The notes under the pieces are model-generated. The model made no database searches and was not told the DNA's origin. It saw nothing but the letters and a program-made list of their open reading frames with translations. From assembly GCA_029240655.1 (NCBI GenBank), contig JARDZW010000008.1, positions 1 to 35,660 of the forward strand: DNA of 35,660 nucleotides, given 5' to 3'. The stretch is from Chloroflexota bacterium (GTDB lineage Bacteria > Chloroflexota > Limnocylindria > Limnocylindrales > CSP1-4). Shown one piece after another: positions 1 through 8,086 of the stretch (within the stretch, counting starts at the first letter, position 1; the number at the start of each line of letters is the position of its first letter). A program made the position numbers and the translations under genes.

Positions 1-858
1 CACGGCCGGGACGCCGGCCGAATCGAGCTTGGGCGCGTAGTCCGCGCCCTGACCGGCGAACGACATCCACATGCGGATGCGCGCCGCCCGGATCTCCCAT
101 TTCTGCTTGCCGTGGGTGAGGACAAGCTTCGTGGCGATCCGCTCGGCGACCTCGTAGGCGCGACGGGCATCTGCGTCGCTGATGGCCGGGGCCACCGGGA
201 CGCTGTCGGCCGTGAAGTCGAGCGCGGCTGGCGATGCCGGATCGAGGAGGGCTGCGGTGATGGCTGGAGCGATGCTGCTCGTGTCGACCTCTACGCCGTC
301 CACGGCCGTCGACATGGTCAGGGCCTCCCTGGTCGAGCTGACGCCGGCGTCGCGGGGCTGGCGGTATCCGCGCTCGGCGAACGCCGCGAGCTCGGCCGCG
401 AGGCGATCCGGTTCGAAGCTCAGGAGCGTCGGCATCACGACGGGTCGAGTCAGCTGGCGAACCCCTTCGAGCGCCTCATCCAAGCGCGTGCCATCGCGAC
501 CCACCGCGGCAGCCCGATCGAGCATGCCGTCGAAGTCGACCTCGCGGCCGACGACGGAGTACGGGATGACGGCATAGCCGGTTCCCGAACGCACGGTCAC
601 GGCCCCGTCCTCGAGCCGGCCCAGCGCCGAGCCGAGTGCGAGGCGCGCCTCCGCGCGGGTCATGCCACCGATGTCGACGCCGCCCACCTGGACGCCCGGC
701 AGGATGCGATCCACGTAGGCCTGCCGGAACGCGATCACACCCAGCGTGACCAGCAGGGCACCCAGCAACGCGCCGAACACGAATCCGCGGGCTGCACGTC
801 CCGGTCGCGGGATGCGCATTGCTCGGACCGCCGGCGCCAACGAACGGGTTACGGCCAT
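1..858 (-). CDS. VanW/YoaR-like membrane protein with PG_binding_4-type repeat, partial (C-terminus off the left edge)
   Basis: Minus-strand frame open from ATG at 858 to the edge; reads MAVTRSLAPAVRAMRIPRPGRAARGFVFGALLGALLVTLGVIAFRQAYVDRILPGVQVGGVDIGGMTRAEARLALGS...; N-terminal TM segment and 'GVxVGGVDIGGMTRAEA' motif typical of VanW/PG_binding_4 proteins. Not in the ORF track because it lacks a stop inside the window. Confidence 0.75.
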   Translation of the reverse strand, partial: MAVTRSLAPAVRAMRIPRPGRAARGFVFGALLGALLVTLGVIAFRQAYVDRILPGVQVGGVDIGGMTRAEARLALGSALGRLEDGAVTVRSGTGYAVIPYSVVGREVDFDGMLDRAAAVGRDGTRLDEALEGVRQLTRPVVMPTLLSFEPDRLAAELAAFAERGYRQPRDAGVSSTREALTMSTAVDGVEVDTSSIAPAITAALLDPASPAALDFTADSVPVAPAISDADARRAYEVAERIATKLVLTHGKQKWEIRAARIRMWMSFAGQGADYAPKLDSAGVPAV

Positions 859-955
859 CGAGTGATCACCTGCCTGCGACGCGGGCCATACCTGCGTCAG
901 GTGTGGGAGCCTACGACACCCGCGTCACGGCGAGAAGGGGGTATATCGGCGCGCG

Positions 956-1861
956 TCACGCCCCGAACGTGTCGCAATCGTCCGAGTTGCCGCTGCGATA
1001 GCCGGCCGTGAACCACTGGACGCGCTGCGCGGCGGAACCATGGGTCCACGCTTCCGGGTTGATCCGGCCGGTCGTCTTCTCCTGGATCCGGTCGTCGCCG
1101 ACCGCCTGCGCCGCGCTCACGGCCTCCTCGATATCGCCGGGCTCGAGGTCTGACGCGGCCGAGTGTGCCCAGACGCCCGCCAGGCAGTCCGCCTGCAATT
1201 CCTGGCGCACGGAGAGGTCGTTGGCCTGGTTCGGGTCCTGCTGAGCGAGCTCCTGCACGCGCTGCGAGATCCCGAGGACGGTCTGGATGTGGTGACCGTA
1301 TTCGTGGGAGATGACGTAGGCCATCGCGAAGTCGCCGCCGGAGGCACCGAACCTCGACTCGAGCTCATCGAAGAAGCCGATGTCCAGGTAGACCTTCTGG
1401 TCCGATGGACAGTAGAAGGGCCCCGTGGCCGACGAGGCTGGGCCGCAGGCCGACTGGGTCGAGCGTTCGAACAGGACCAGCTTCGTCTCCGGGTAGTCCT
1501 TGCCGGATGCCCGGAACTGGTCCTCCCAGAAGAGCTCGATCGATTCGACGATGTAGGCGATCTGCTGATCGGTGTCGCTCTGAGGGTTCAGCGTTCCGCC
1601 GGGCTCGGCAGCGCCGCCGCCCAGCCCACCCAGACCAGGGATCCCGCCACCCCCGCCGCCGAGGATCCCGCTGAACAGCAGGAACAGGACGACCACCGCG
1701 ATGATGGTCCCGATCCCCCCTCCGGCCTTGCCACCCGGGATCGGGATGGGGATCCCACCGCCGCCGCCTCCGCCGCCGAGCACGTCGCCGAGGCCCCCGC
1801 CGGCACTCTGGCCACGCCGATCCTCGATCCGGCCGAAGCCGGTGTTCCGCTTCCATTTCAT
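956..1861 (-). CDS. Neutral zinc metallopeptidase (YpfJ-like, zinc_peptidase family)
   Basis: HEYGHHIQ zinc motif, 'RNTGFGRIEDRRG' N-terminus, Gly-rich segment plus TM, 'LQADCLAGVWAH'; internal ATG at 1861 fits the family better than the longest ORF start at 1939. Confidence 0.88.
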   Translation of the reverse strand: MKWKRNTGFGRIEDRRGQSAGGGLGDVLGGGGGGGGIPIPIPGGKAGGGIGTIIAVVVLFLLFSGILGGGGGGIPGLGGLGGGAAEPGGTLNPQSDTDQQIAYIVESIELFWEDQFRASGKDYPETKLVLFERSTQSACGPASSATGPFYCPSDQKVYLDIGFFDELESRFGASGGDFAMAYVISHEYGHHIQTVLGISQRVQELAQQDPNQANDLSVRQELQADCLAGVWAHSAASDLEPGDIEEAVSAAQAVGDDRIQEKTTGRINPEAWTHGSAAQRVQWFTAGYRSGNSDDCDTFGA

Positions 1862-1987
1862 GACGTGCTGGGCTCTCCTCGACGCAAGTGCCGATAGCCT
1901 ACTCGCGCGGGCGGCGGGTTCCGCGTCGCAGCGCGGCAAAGGGGCCTTGCAGCGGCATCGCGCGCCCGACCTTCGCGCGCACCCGTG

Positions 1988-2497
1988 TCAGGCCACTTCG
2001 TGCAGGCGACCGGTCCTGACGTCGAAGACGAGCCCGTGGACCGGGACCCGCCGCAGGAGCTGGTGCTCGCGCAGGATCGCGACCTGGGTTCGCACGCTCT
2101 CGGCGAGGTCGGAGAAACCACCGAACTCGAGCGCGACGTCCTCGGCCGTCACTCCCGCCGACGCCGCGACCTGCTCGCGAAGGGCCGCCTCGTCGATGTC
2201 GTGCAGCCCGCAGCCCGTGTGCTGGATCACGATGATCTCGCTCGTGCCGAGCAGCTGTTGGCTCACGATCAACGACCGGATCACGTCATCGGTCACGAGC
2301 CCACCGGCGTTGCGGATGACGTGGGCGTCCCCCGTCCGTAGCCCCAGGGTCTCCCCCACATCGAGGCGCGCGTCCATGCACGCCACGATCGCGAGACCGC
2401 TGAGTGGTGCGGCGGTCAGCGCCGAGCGGTCGAATGTCTCCGTGTAGCGCTCGTTCTCCGCCAGCAGCCGCGCGTATTCGCCATTGCTATCGGTCAT
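1988..2497 (-). CDS. Beta-carbonic anhydrase
   Basis: CMDARLD...RNAGG...HTGCG zinc-binding motifs of beta-class carbonic anhydrase; 169 aa. Confidence 0.88.
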   Translation of the reverse strand: MTDSNGEYARLLAENERYTETFDRSALTAAPLSGLAIVACMDARLDVGETLGLRTGDAHVIRNAGGLVTDDVIRSLIVSQQLLGTSEIIVIQHTGCGLHDIDEAALREQVAASAGVTAEDVALEFGGFSDLAESVRTQVAILREHQLLRRVPVHGLVFDVRTGRLHEVA

Positions 2498-2520
2498 CGT
2501 CGGTTCGCTGCGCGGACGCG

Positions 2521-4497
2521 TCAGGCCGACGGGCCGGGGCCGCTGCCGTAGCGTTCGATCAGCTCGCCGATCGTCAGCTGTCCGAAGCGCTCATCGAGTT
2601 GCTCCCGGGCGATCCGCCACATCGTGCGCAGCGGCCGCGGACCGGATCGCTGGAGTTCATCGAGGCGGACCGCGGCGAACCGCTCGATGCCGGGCACGGC
2701 GCGAAGGTCGGCGGCCAGCCGGGTCGCTGCGTCGTCGAGCGTCGTTTCGCGGGTGATCCCGGCCGAGGCCGGCCGAGCGGGCCCGGCTGCCGTGTCGGTG
2801 CGCGGCGTGGGCGGCGCGGAGGCCGCACGGACGGCCCGCTCGGCGTCGGCGATCGCCGCGTCCACCGATTCGGGCGTGGTGAAGCGTGGCGGGGTCCCGG
2901 TCGAGGTCGACAGCGTGGCCGGCGCTCCGGTGCTCGGTGCTGCCGTCGTCGTCGAGGAGCTTGCGCCGCTCGCCGTCGCGCCCGCGGCGGTCGGTCCGCC
3001 GCTCGCGGAGGCCGCCCCGCCCGTGGTCGTCGAGGACGTGCTGCCGGATCCGCCGCTCTTCGGGCCGCTCGGTGGGCGCGTCTTCGTGCCACCGGATCCC
3101 GACTCCGAGCCACTGCCCGCGCCACCCATCGCCTGGCTGAGCATCTCCGGGATATCGATGCCGGTGAGGCCCTTGACGGTCGCGCCCGCCTCCGTGACCG
3201 TGCGCGTCACGTTCCTGACCATGTCGGACGCCCCGTCATTGGACAACACCGTCAGGTGGTCGATGTTGCCCATCGGCTCCGCGGCCGCGCGGACGATGTC
3301 CGGCAACTGGGAGAGGACGGTCTGGATGATGGCCGCCTCGTTGAACTGGCGGTAGGCATCGGCGCGCAACGCGAGGGCCTTCGCCTCCGCCTCGCCCTTG
3401 GACAGCACGATCCCGGCCTCGGCGTTGCCTTCGAGGGTCGTCTGCTTGGCGACGGCCTCGGCGGTCACCTCGACGACGCGCGCCTGCGCCTCGCCGGCGA
3501 GCTTGACTCGTTCCGCATCGCCCTGGGCCTGTGCGATCGCAGCTCCTTTCGCGCCCTCGGCGCGACGGACCTGCGCCGCAGCGTCGGCCTCGGCGGGTCG
3601 GACGGTCGTCGCGACCAGTTCCTGTTCCTTGCGCGCAGCCTCCAGCTCTGCCAGCTCGGTCTGCTTCCGGGTGACTTCCTGGGTCGCCTCGGCCTCGGCC
3701 AGTGGACCCGCCTGGGCGGCGCGGGCCTCGGCCGCCGCGGTCTGGGTCTCGGTCTCGGCGCGGCGCAACGCGACGTCGCGGGCGGCGTTGATCTTGACCT
3801 GCTCGGCCTCGGCCTCGCGGACGGCCGCCTCCTGGTCGGCGGACGCCTTGGCCATGCGGGCATCGCGTTCCCGGCGAGCGGTCTCCTGCTGGCCGATGAG
3901 CTCCATGTACCCGGACTCATCGCGGATCGCCTGGATCGTGAACGAGTCGATCTGGAGGCCGGACGTCGCCAGGTCACCCTTTGCGGCGTCCTGGACGGCC
4001 TGCTGGAACTTCATGCGATCGAGGTTGAGCTCCTCGACGGTCAGCGTCCCGACGATGGAGCGAAGCGAGCCTTCGAGGACGTTCTTGACGATCGAATCGA
4101 CCGCTTCCTCCTGGGATTCGAGGAAGCGCTCGGCGGCGTTCCGGATGGACTCGTCATCGGCACCGATCTTGAACGTGGCCACGCCCTGGACCGCGACCTT
4201 GATGCCCTGCCGTGTGACCGCGTCGGCAAGATTGACGTTGATCTGGCGCGCGGTCAGCTTGAGCTTGCCGACCTTGTGGACCAGCGGCAGCACGATGACG
4301 CCGCCGCCACGCACGACCTTGAGGTTCCGGCGCCCGTCCGGCGACCTGTCGCGCTGCCCGCTGACGACGAGGGCCTCATTCGCAGCGGCGACCTTGTAGC
4401 GGCTCCCGATGTAGCTGACGATCAGAACGACGACGATGATGATCGCGAAGATCGCGAACACGCCTCCGCCGATGAAATCGAACAGGCCCTCAAACAT
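2521..4497 (-). CDS. Flotillin-family (SPFH) protein with long low-complexity linker and extra C-terminal region
   Basis: From MFEGLFDFIGG: N-terminal TM, SPFH region (VVSGQRDRSPDGRRNLKVVRGGGVIVLPLVHKVGKLKLTARQINV), long EA-rich coiled coil; start trimmed from 4572 to ATG at 4497. Confidence 0.88.
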   Translation of the reverse strand: MFEGLFDFIGGGVFAIFAIIIVVVLIVSYIGSRYKVAAANEALVVSGQRDRSPDGRRNLKVVRGGGVIVLPLVHKVGKLKLTARQINVNLADAVTRQGIKVAVQGVATFKIGADDESIRNAAERFLESQEEAVDSIVKNVLEGSLRSIVGTLTVEELNLDRMKFQQAVQDAAKGDLATSGLQIDSFTIQAIRDESGYMELIGQQETARRERDARMAKASADQEAAVREAEAEQVKINAARDVALRRAETETQTAAAEARAAQAGPLAEAEATQEVTRKQTELAELEAARKEQELVATTVRPAEADAAAQVRRAEGAKGAAIAQAQGDAERVKLAGEAQARVVEVTAEAVAKQTTLEGNAEAGIVLSKGEAEAKALALRADAYRQFNEAAIIQTVLSQLPDIVRAAAEPMGNIDHLTVLSNDGASDMVRNVTRTVTEAGATVKGLTGIDIPEMLSQAMGGAGSGSESGSGGTKTRPPSGPKSGGSGSTSSTTTGGAASASGGPTAAGATASGASSSTTTAAPSTGAPATLSTSTGTPPRFTTPESVDAAIADAERAVRAASAPPTPRTDTAAGPARPASAGITRETTLDDAATRLAADLRAVPGIERFAAVRLDELQRSGPRPLRTMWRIAREQLDERFGQLTIGELIERYGSGPGPSA

Positions 4498-5044
4498 CGG
4501 TCTCTCCCTCCTGTGCCGGCGCTGGAGCGGTGGGCGTCGTCCATTCGACGATGAGACCGGTACCGCCGACACCGGTCACCCGCGCGACGGTGCCCGCTGG
4601 GATGTCGGTCGCGGCGGTGGCCGTGAACTCGTGTGTCTGGCCCTCGGCCTTGATGAGGACGCTGCCATAGCGGCCGGCAGGGATGCCGACCTGGACATAG
4701 GCATCCTGTCCCACGAGATCACGCGTCGAGAACGGCTCGGGCGCCGCTGCCCGGCCGAGGGCGCTGAAGACGACCCAGGCGATCCCCAGGCCGACGAGGC
4801 CGAATGCGCCGCCGATCGCGGCCGCCTGACCTCCGTGGACGTCAAGCACCTGCGTGGCGAACAGGCCGCCGACCCCGAACATCGAGACGAATGACAGGAG
4901 CAGCGGCATGAGGCTCACGCCGCCGATGTCGAAGTCGAAGACGGCGCCCACGATGTCGTCGACGAGGACCGTGATCAGGAGTAGCCCGCCGCCGATCAGG
5001 AGGCAGACGACGAAGATGAAGTCCTCGACCGGGATGTCGATCAT
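4490..5044 (-). CDS. NfeD-like membrane protein
   Basis: Reads MIDIPVEDFIFVVCLLIGGGLLLITVLVDDIVGAVFDF...; multi-TM plus C-terminal OB-like domain (DLVGQDAYVQVGIPAGRYGSVLI); stop overlaps the flotillin start by 8 bp, the usual NfeD-flotillin arrangement. Confidence 0.82.
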   Translation of the reverse strand: MIDIPVEDFIFVVCLLIGGGLLLITVLVDDIVGAVFDFDIGGVSLMPLLLSFVSMFGVGGLFATQVLDVHGGQAAAIGGAFGLVGLGIAWVVFSALGRAAAPEPFSTRDLVGQDAYVQVGIPAGRYGSVLIKAEGQTHEFTATAATDIPAGTVARVTGVGGTGLIVEWTTPTAPAPAQEGETDV

Positions 5045-5136
5045 CGGCGCCGCGGCCTCCCCTCGTCCGGCGCGAGCGCGTCGGGAGGACAGGATAGCGA
5101 CCCGCGAACCGGATGCGCGTCGGAACGCGCGGCTGG

Positions 5137-5628
5137 TCAGTCGGACGGGCCGAACAGCACCGTCAGCCAGCGTTCGATCGGAGCGACGTCGTCGGTCTGG
5201 GCACCGATCCGAAGGGCGGCCGAGCCCGGCGCGTCTGCAGGCAACGCCTGGGCGTCCTTCTCGAGTGTGAAGGCGATCTCCCGCGCGCCGCCCAGGCCGT
5301 AGGCTCGGCCCTGCTGCTCGACGTAGCGCTGGCGGGCGATGAGATCGAGCTCGCGCTCGAGGGCACCGACCTCGATCCGGAGCGCGGCGTTGGCCGAGGC
5401 GATGTCGTCGGCCCGGGCCGTCGCCGCCGATGCCTCGTTCACCTGGCGGGCGAACGCGATCACGATCCAGGCGGCCAGCATCGCGCAGGCCAGGATCCCG
5501 ATCCGGCGACGCGTGATGCCCGCGATCGGGAGCGCGGCCAGGTCCGGTGCGGCGGTGGTCTCGCGGTCGCGTGCGCCCGGATCCAGGTCGGGCGCGTCGT
5601 CGGGGTCGAGGCTTGAGCGGCGGGACAT
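5137..5628 (-). CDS. Septum formation initiator (DivIC/FtsB)-like protein
   Basis: Single TM followed by a short coiled coil and 'ARQRYVEQQGRAYGLGGAREIAF', a DivIC/FtsB-like architecture; start at ATG 5628. Confidence 0.65.
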   Translation of the reverse strand: MSRRSSLDPDDAPDLDPGARDRETTAAPDLAALPIAGITRRRIGILACAMLAAWIVIAFARQVNEASAATARADDIASANAALRIEVGALERELDLIARQRYVEQQGRAYGLGGAREIAFTLEKDAQALPADAPGSAALRIGAQTDDVAPIERWLTVLFGPSD

Positions 5629-5635
5629 GGCGGCG

Positions 5636-5664
5636 AGCGTAGCTACGTGCAGCTGGGGTGTCAA
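5636..5664 (-). promoter_or_regulatory. Sigma70-like promoter: -35 TTGACA (5659-5664), 17-nt spacer, -10 TACGCT (5636-5641)
   Basis: Minus-strand read TTGACA-CCCCAGCTGCACGTAGC-TACGCT-CGCCGCC-ATG; perfect -35, 17-nt spacer, TAnnnT -10. Confidence 0.6.
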
Positions 5665-5729
5665 CCAAGTTCGTGTGACAACCAAGCTGTCAAACGAGCG
5701 CGGGAGGGTGGGCGTAGACTGCCGCGATA

Positions 5730-5745
5730 CCGAACATCTGTTCGG
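5730..5745. promoter_or_regulatory. LexA/SOS-box-like operator CCGAACATCTGTTCGG
   Basis: Inverted repeat with 7-bp perfect arms around TC; contains CGAAC-N4-GTTCG, the Gram-positive type LexA box; 22 nt upstream of the MrfA-like start. Confidence 0.65.
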
Positions 5746-5767
5746 ATGCTACTCGGGGAACCCGACG

Positions 5768-8086
5768 ATGCGCCTCTACGCCCCCGCCGATCCCACGACC
5801 GTCCTGGACGGCCTCCTCGAAGAACCGTCCCTCGCTCGCGGGGTGGTCCATCACGCCGTCCTGCCGCCACGAGAGGCGGTGCACGCCCCGATGCCGTCAT
5901 GGCTGGACCCGCGGATCGTGCGGGGTCTTGCCGGCCGGGGGATCGAGCGGCTGTACTCGCACCAGGCCGAGGCGATCGATGCGGTGCATGCCGGCGAAGA
6001 CGTCGTCGTCGTCACGCCGACGGCATCGGGAAAGACCCTCTGCTATGCCCTGCCCGCTCTCCAGGCGATCGCCGAGGACCCGGCGGCCCGTGCGCTGTTC
6101 CTGTTCCCGACGAAGGCGCTCGGCCAGGATCAGGTCACTGAGTTCGGGGAGCTCTCAGCGGCGGCCGGGTTGTCGATCATCACGTCGACCTACGACGGCG
6201 ACACGCCGGCCCCGATCCGATCGGCGGTCCGGGCTGCCGGACAGGTCGTCGTGACCAATCCGGACATGCTGCATTCGGCGATCCTGCCGCACCACACCAA
6301 GTGGTTCCAGCTGTTCGAGCAGCTCCAGCTCATTGTCATCGACGAGCTGCACACGTACCGCGGCGTGTTCGGCAGCCACGTCGCGAACGTGCTGCGACGC
6401 CTGCTGCGGATCTGCGCGCACTACGGCAGCAAGCCGATCATCGTGTGCTGCTCCGCCACGATCGGGAACCCCGGCGAGCTCGCCACGATGCTGACCGGGC
6501 GATCCTCGCGGCTGGTGGACCGGAACGGTGCCCCAGCCGGCGAGCGCCACGTGCTGCTCGTCGACCCGCCGGTGCTGGAGCCCGCGAGCGGCGCTCGCGG
6601 ATCGGCCGTGACACTGGCGCAGCGTTGGGCCCTTCCCTTTCTGCGCGCCGGGCGCCAGACGATCGTGTTCGGTCGGTCGCGCGTCGCGGTCGAGCTGCTG
6701 CTCACCGGTCTGCGCGAGTCGCTGCGGGAGAGCTACGGCCCGCGCAGCCGCGTCCGGGGCTACCGCGGCGGCTACCTGCCCACGGAGCGCCGGGCCATCG
6801 AGCAGGGCCTTCGCGACGGGGAGATCCTCGGGGTCGTCTCGACCAATGCGCTCGAACTGGGCGTCGACATCGGACGGCTGGATGTCTCGATCCTGGCCGG
6901 TTATCCGGGTTCGGTGGCCGGGACGTGGCAGCAGTTCGGTCGGGCGGGCCGGCGGCAGGGAACGAGCGTCGCGATCCTCGTGGCGTCGGGCGCACCCGTC
7001 GACCAATACGTCATCCACCATCCCGAGTTCCTGCTCGAGGGGACGCCGGAGGAGGCGCGGCTCGACCCGGATAACCTGCATGTCCTGCTCGCACACCTGC
7101 GCGCGGCGACGTTCGAGCTGCCGTTCGAGCCGGGCGAGGTGTTCGGGCCCGGTCCAGCGGACGACCTGCTCGCGTTCCTCGCGGAGGAACGCCATGTTCG
7201 CCAGGCGGCCGACGGCCGCTGGTACTGGTCCAGCGAGAACTTCCCGGCATCGGAGATCTCGCTCCGGACCGCCGCACCGGAGAACGTCGTGATCATCGAC
7301 ACGACGCCGGACCGCCCGCGGGTCCTCGGTGAGGTGGACCTGTTCAGTGCCCAGGTCCTCGTCCACGAGCGCGCGATCTACATCCATGAATCGGTCCAGT
7401 ACTACGTGGACCGCCTCGAATGGCACGAACGCAAGGCGTACGTCCACAAGGTCGATGTCGACCACTACACCTATGCGAACCGGGCCGTCACCCTCAAACC
7501 GCTCGAGGTGTTCGCGGAGGCTCCCGCCACGGGCGGCCGGCGGATCCACGGCGAGGTCATGGTCGCCAGTCTCGTGACCCTGTTCAAGAAGCTCAAGTTC
7601 CTGACGGACGAAAACGTCGGCTGGGGCCCCATCGACCTGCCGGAGCTCGAGCTCCAGACGACCGCCTATTGGCTCACCGCCGAACGCTTCCGCGATCACT
7701 GGCGCCGGGACGATCTCGACGTCGCGTTGCTCGGCGCGGGGCGGGCGATCCAGACCATCGCCGCCGTCCTGTTGATGGTGGATCCGCGCGACCTCGGACT
7801 GGTCACGCAGGTCCGATCGCCGCACGCCGAGGAACCCACGATCTATCTGTACGAGGCGGTGCCCGGTGGCATCGGCCTCGCACCGCGGCTGTGGGACCGG
7901 CACGACGAGCTGCTGGCCGGGGCGGCCGCGTTGATCGCGGGCTGTCGGTGCGACGGCGGCTGTCCGGCCTGCACCGGACCGCGGCTGGAGCCGAACGTCG
8001 ACGCGCGGGCGCTCGCGTCGCGTCTGCTGCGCGAGCTGGGTGCTCCGGCGGACGCGGCCCCGTACGTCCTCGCGACCCCGGCGTGA
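5768..8086 (+). CDS. mrfA: DEAD/DEAH-box helicase, YprA/MrfA type, with C-terminal DUF1998-like Cys cluster
   Basis: TPTASGKTLCYALP (Walker A), DELHTYRG, CSATIGNPGE, GRAGRRQG, C-terminal CRCDGGCPACTGP; start MRLYAPADPTTVLDGLL at 5768 rather than the ORF start at 5339. Confidence 0.9.
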   Translation: MRLYAPADPTTVLDGLLEEPSLARGVVHHAVLPPREAVHAPMPSWLDPRIVRGLAGRGIERLYSHQAEAIDAVHAGEDVVVVTPTASGKTLCYALPALQAIAEDPAARALFLFPTKALGQDQVTEFGELSAAAGLSIITSTYDGDTPAPIRSAVRAAGQVVVTNPDMLHSAILPHHTKWFQLFEQLQLIVIDELHTYRGVFGSHVANVLRRLLRICAHYGSKPIIVCCSATIGNPGELATMLTGRSSRLVDRNGAPAGERHVLLVDPPVLEPASGARGSAVTLAQRWALPFLRAGRQTIVFGRSRVAVELLLTGLRESLRESYGPRSRVRGYRGGYLPTERRAIEQGLRDGEILGVVSTNALELGVDIGRLDVSILAGYPGSVAGTWQQFGRAGRRQGTSVAILVASGAPVDQYVIHHPEFLLEGTPEEARLDPDNLHVLLAHLRAATFELPFEPGEVFGPGPADDLLAFLAEERHVRQAADGRWYWSSENFPASEISLRTAAPENVVIIDTTPDRPRVLGEVDLFSAQVLVHERAIYIHESVQYYVDRLEWHERKAYVHKVDVDHYTYANRAVTLKPLEVFAEAPATGGRRIHGEVMVASLVTLFKKLKFLTDENVGWGPIDLPELELQTTAYWLTAERFRDHWRRDDLDVALLGAGRAIQTIAAVLLMVDPRDLGLVTQVRSPHAEEPTIYLYEAVPGGIGLAPRLWDRHDELLAGAAALIAGCRCDGGCPACTGPRLEPNVDARALASRLLRELGAPADAAPYVLATPA

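Noticed and set aside
112-1011. Plus-strand 299-aa ORF at the left edge
   Set aside because: The opposite strand carries a convincing VanW/PG_binding_4-type protein; the plus ORF has shadow-like composition.
2404-4554. Plus-strand 716-aa ORF opposite the flotillin gene
   Set aside because: Antisense shadow ORF in high-GC DNA; low-complexity Arg/Gly/Leu composition and no recognisable motif, while the minus strand encodes a clear flotillin.
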